Positions 6,914 through 7,152 of a DNA stretch of 7,152 nt are shown here, piece by piece. Source of the DNA: an uncultured Pirellula sp. (GTDB taxonomy: Bacteria; Planctomycetota; Planctomycetia; Pirellulales; Pirellulaceae); the NCBI GenBank assembly GCA_903837255.1, contig CAILTZ010000142.1:1-7152 (forward strand). The letters are read 5' to 3'. The notes below the pieces were generated by a model, which saw only the letters and a list, made by a program, of their open reading frames with translations, was not told the origin of the DNA and did no database searches. The translations under genes and the position numbers were made by a program. The first letter of the stretch is position 1; every line of letters begins with the position of its first letter.

Positions 6914-7152
6914 TTTGTGCAAGTGACGAGCAAACGAGCTATCGAGATTGCGTATTGCGATGAGCTCCACAACATCTGCATAGTCCTTGTGCGTGCGTCG
7001 AAGATTTCCCATCCCACAGGCGATCTTCATTTCGATCAAACGAGAAAGACGTACGACCTTTAAGCCATCGCGTTCCTCAACATTCAAATCGCCAGTGGGT
7101 TCCGGAATCTTTACTTCGGCTCCCTTGCCAGCGCGTTGGCCAGCGATGAGGA
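6857..7152 (-). CDS. Nucleotidyltransferase-like protein, C-terminal part (runs off the right edge)
   Basis: The frame is open from the right edge to a TAA at 6859-6857 and shows the last 97 residues; the start is outside the window. The visible part begins LIAGQRAG, then KIPEP (14-18), then RLSRLIEMKIACGMGN (34-49) and HKDYADVVELI (54-64). This order (a loop with KIPEP, then LxxLIExKxAxGM, then KDxADVxELI) matches a widespread bacterial family of small nucleotidyltransferase-fold proteins that are usually annotated as hypothetical or nucleotidyltransferase-like. The catalytic GS and Asp motifs would lie upstream and cannot be checked. Activity is unknown; some relatives of the fold are toxins, others are not. 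The gene converges on rsmE with 57 bp of overlap (its last 18 codons plus stop). The family resemblance is from memory and moderate. Confidence 0.65.
   Translation of the reverse strand, partial: LIAGQRAGKGAEVKIPEPTGDLNVEERDGLKVVRLSRLIEMKIACGMGNLRRTHKDYADVVELIAIRNLDSSFARHLHKSLRPTFRELVHRVTGDAT

Noticed and set aside
6936..6967. Imperfect hairpin (GAGCTATCG / CGATgAGCTC, 13-nt loop) just after the rsmE stop, as a terminator.
   Set aside because: It has one bulge, a long loop and no T-run on either side, and lies within coding sequence of the opposing gene.
6715..7017. A 100-residue minus-strand frame overlapping the rsmE 3' end.
   Set aside because: It lies out of register with the nucleotidyltransferase-like frame, which carries clear motifs, and it is largely antisense to rsmE's conserved GPEGGF to RVETA region.
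1..7152. CRISPR arrays, insertion sequences, attachment sites, tRNA or rRNA genes.
   Set aside because: I saw no regularly spaced repeats, transposase-like protein, terminal inverted repeats flanking a gene, or tRNA/rRNA-like sequence.

Overview
This window looks like ordinary chromosome from a Gram-negative, moderately GC-rich bacterium. The protein styles suggest a planctomycete of the Pirellula/Rhodopirellula kind: a secreted TraB/GumN-like protein with a VHADM segment, and a nucleotidyltransferase-like protein of a type I associate with planctomycete-like genomes. That assignment is an inference; there is no rRNA or other phylogenetic marker here. I see no tRNA, rRNA, CRISPR array, insertion sequence or phage gene.

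Layout. On the minus strand, 743 down to the left edge, lies the N-terminal 247 residues of an exported TraB/GumN-like protein whose C-terminus is outside the window. A 189-bp divergent intergenic region (744-932) follows. It ends in a dense cluster of TTGAC inverted repeats directly before the next start codon. On the plus strand, four tightly packed genes run from 933 to 6913: a TetR-family regulator (933-1667), an RND periplasmic adaptor (1664-2905, ATGA overlap with the regulator), an RND inner-membrane pump of the MexK/TriC-like type (2913-6101, 7-bp gap), and the 16S rRNA m3U1498 methyltransferase gene rsmE (6104-6913, 2-bp gap). A minus-strand gene enters from the right edge and ends at 6857, overlapping the rsmE 3' end tail-to-tail by 57 bp. 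Its visible C-terminal 97 residues resemble a nucleotidyltransferase-like protein family.

How the genes work together. The regulator, adaptor and pump form a classical locally regulated RND efflux operon. TetR probably represses its own promoter through the TTGAC palindromes at 907-929 and responds to a pump substrate. The adaptor links the proton-driven pump to an outer-membrane channel, which is not encoded in the window and must come from elsewhere. rsmE is a housekeeping gene that appears to be co-transcribed with, and perhaps translationally coupled to, the pump, so its expression could depend partly on the efflux regulator.

I did not find convincing evidence of a wholly new biological system. 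The points most worth checking are the overlapping operator/promoter/possibly leaderless start of the tetR gene, rsmE placed in an efflux operon, the TM10 relay residues of the pump, and the convergent gene overlap at the right end.
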